This document shows, piece after piece, positions 61,799-64,000 of a stretch of 64,000 nucleotides of DNA; the first letter of the stretch is position 1, and each line of letters starts with the position of its first letter. Under the pieces are notes generated by a model, which saw only the letters and a program-made list of their open reading frames with translations, ran no database searches and had not been told where the DNA came from. The translations under genes were made by a program, and so were the position numbers. Source of the stretch: Archegozetes longisetosus (taxonomy: Eukaryota; Arthropoda; Arachnida; Sarcoptiformes; Trhypochthoniidae); contig JAEMBT020000004.1 of NCBI GenBank assembly GCA_018873245.2, positions 3,768,573 to 3,832,572 on the forward strand. The letters run 5' to 3'.

Positions 61799-62772
61799 CA
61801 ATGCGTTAGTATCTGACTTGCCTCTCTTCAAAGCTTAGAAAACTTAAAGAACATTTTATCAGGAGGAAATTTTATCAGTGGGTAATTAGTTTAAGAAATA
61901 TTTTACAATAAGCATCAATAATGAATCGAAAATTATATTACTAATGATTTCATCATTAACCATAAGGAAAGTTTCATATTAATTAAGCTCTTTATGGATC
62001 TTACAAGGGAAGTACCTCACTACAAAGTGACGGATTTAGTAAATATCTCTACCATGAACTAGTCATGATATGAGATGATCATAAATGCTATTCAAATCGG
62101 CTGACCTACATGAGAGCACAATCTATTAACTTTTGAAAATTGTTAATCAATGCAAAACTGAATAGCATTTACTATATGGTTAGGAAAATTTTGAGTAACC
62201 TAAAGTAAAATAAATCATAGAGTGACAAATCATGCACATATGTATGAACGATAGAATAGTTACATGAAATTTTCAAATCTCTGTTATATTTCAATTGTTA
62301 AAGTACATCTTAATTAGGATTACCGTTTCAAGCTTTTAATTGTACTTTTTCTAGTCATATGTTCATAGAAATTAACTTATATTCAAGTAAAAGCATATGG
62401 TTAGGAAAAATACAATTAAAAGCTTGAAACGATAATTCTAATTGGGGTGTACTTTGACAATTTCATGTAACTATTCTATCGTTCATACATATGTGCATGA
62501 TTTGTCACTTTGACTTGAAATTATTTTGCTTTAGGTTACTCAAAATTTTCCTAACCATATTGAAAATGCTATTCAGTTTTGCATTGATTAACAGTTTCAC
62601 AAGTTAATAGATTGTGCTCTTGTGCAGGTCAGCCTATTTGAATAGCATTTACGATCATCTCATATCATAACTAGTTCATGGTAAAATATTTTCAAATTTC
62701 GTCGCTTTGTGGTAAGACGAAATGTTACTCATGTTAATAGGGAACCGAGGCTACTCAAAGGCTAACACATTG
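61799..62772. mobile_element. Second copy of the CAATGCGTTAG element, carrying a nested insertion
   Basis: The left end CAATGCGTTAGTATCTGAC and TTCAAAGCTTAGAAAACTTA match, in reverse orientation, the right end of 9905-10651. 61880-62010 matches the reverse of about 9935-10080. The right end (inverted CAATGTGTTAGCC) closes at 62772. The middle of the 9.9-kb copy is missing, and a palindromic element sits between the last two blocks. Confidence 0.7.
62028..62715. mobile_element. Palindromic element nested in the 61.8-kb element
   Basis: About 340-base arms centred near 62370 run inverted for the whole unit, for example CATGAACTAGTCATGATATG at left and CATATCATAACTAGTTCATG at right, and GTGACAAATCATGCACATAT and its inverse. 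The ends are near CACTACAAAG and CTTTGTGGTAA. There is no ORF; the target duplication could not be fixed. Confidence 0.75.
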
Positions 62773-64000
62773 ATTAGCTTAATTTTGATTAAACTAATGA
62801 AAAATAATTTTTAACTCGGCTCAAGTTTAAAGATATATTCAAGTTAAAAATAAAATAGAATGAAGTTTTGATAAAATATATTTTTTAATTGTTGAAACTT
62901 CAAAGCTGAATACCGTATAGACATTGCTTATATACAATATACCTACAGTATTTGTTTAGTCTCCCTTATAGTTCGGTACAAAGCCTTCGAACAACTACTA
63001 AAGTAAGGGACATTCAGATTAATAACGACGATCATTCAATTTAAGCAATATATGCTGTCTACAAGAATAATTGTTATGCAAAGAATAACAATAACAACAA
63101 ATCTTATTGAATTTATTTATCCAACACTTACAAATAGATGGAAAAATGCATAGACGTCTATTCCGGTTTCAAGAAACCAACTAAGCGTTGTTCCAATTCT
63201 GAAACGGTTTGATTCTAAATATGTGTTATTTAATATGGCAGTCTGCTTGTTTCTCGTTAAATATCTGAAATTTAATTCATTCCTTACTTATTCTTAATAT
63301 TAAATTTTAGTTTATATTTAGGCAAAAGCAGTGCTATTCTTTACTGATTCGACTTAAAAGATCGATTTTTCGGATTAAATATTGTTCATTATTCCTAATT
63401 ATTATTCATAGTGTAGAAAGTTTTAAATTTAACATTTATATTCAGAATTTTAAGCTGAAGACTAGCTTTTAAAATAATTAAAGCATTTTTCAAACTTAGA
63501 TTACATTATAAAGAGATTTATCCAAAAAGCAGTCTTTTCACATAATCAATTCTACAAAGTATAATTCAAACTCATTCGAATATTAATATTAACCTTAATC
63601 TTAATTAATAATCTACTTAAACTAAATGTTTCAATCAGTTGAAAATCAACTTATGAAATTTTATATATTTTCATACTTAATGTTTCATAAGATTACTGTA
63701 TCTATTTTTTTAAGTATTGTTCATATCGGAACTACTATCGAGAAATAAAGTCCTATCTATCAGTTAATCAAAAAAAATCTTTACTTTACCAAATTTGATA
63801 GGAAGAGAACTGAGTATGAAAATCTTATGTTTTACTATACTGTAACATATTATACCTCAAAAATATTCAAATAGAAAAAATATAACAAAATTATCACAAA
63901 TTCTTAGAAGATTTGAATTCATTAATAAATTAAATATATAATATTACTGGTCATTCTACAGTATTCGCCACCCTTAGACTTACTATAGTATATACTACCT
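62773..64000. other. Intergenic, nothing recognised
   Basis: AT-rich to the end of the window; no gene or element ends noticed. Confidence 0.4.

Overview
This is an AT-rich, gene-sparse piece of an animal nuclear genome. Genes have GT-AG introns, AATAAA signals follow the stops, and there is no operon layout. Three introns of 61-73 bp sit beside introns of 16.3 and 8.9 kb. The gene families (astacin with signal peptide, APMAP-like protein, small secreted MAM-like proteins, an amidated-peptide precursor, a peptide GPCR) and the crowd of DNA transposons suggest an arthropod, possibly a mite. The species cannot be fixed from the window.

Layout. 0.6-1.4 kb: a young fold-back element. 3.1-4.0 kb: an AAGACT-type repeat followed by an unexplained GC-rich island. 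4.2-5.5 kb (-): intronless APMAP/strictosidine-synthase-like gene. 6.9-7.7 kb (-): two-exon astacin metalloprotease. 9.9-11.6 kb: two non-autonomous elements. 11.7 kb (+): a 97-residue secretory precursor with a PPRF-Gly-Lys-Arg amidation/cleavage site. 14.4 and 21.6 kb (+): two paralogous secreted MAM-like genes, one intronless and one with a 73-bp intron, with a possible relic between them. 24-30 kb: a transposon graveyard with hAT, TA-target and fold-back elements. 32.9-59.6 kb (+): one five-exon gene for a class A peptide GPCR of 392 residues; its two long introns hold a Tc1-type element with one stop, a pogo-type deletion derivative, a mariner-type pseudogene, a MULE-like element with a 9-bp target duplication, and several fold-backs. 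59.8-64 kb: no gene recognised; a palindromic element is nested inside another element at 61.8-62.8 kb.

How the genes relate: there is no sign of a shared pathway. Astacin and the MAM-like proteins are secreted, the APMAP homologue is a membrane-anchored propeller, and the peptide precursor and the receptor both belong to peptide signalling. Nothing shows that this peptide is the ligand of this receptor. No tRNA, rRNA or CRISPR array was recognised, and no viral gene. All exon joins were made by reading frame, splice consensus and protein continuity, without transcript data.
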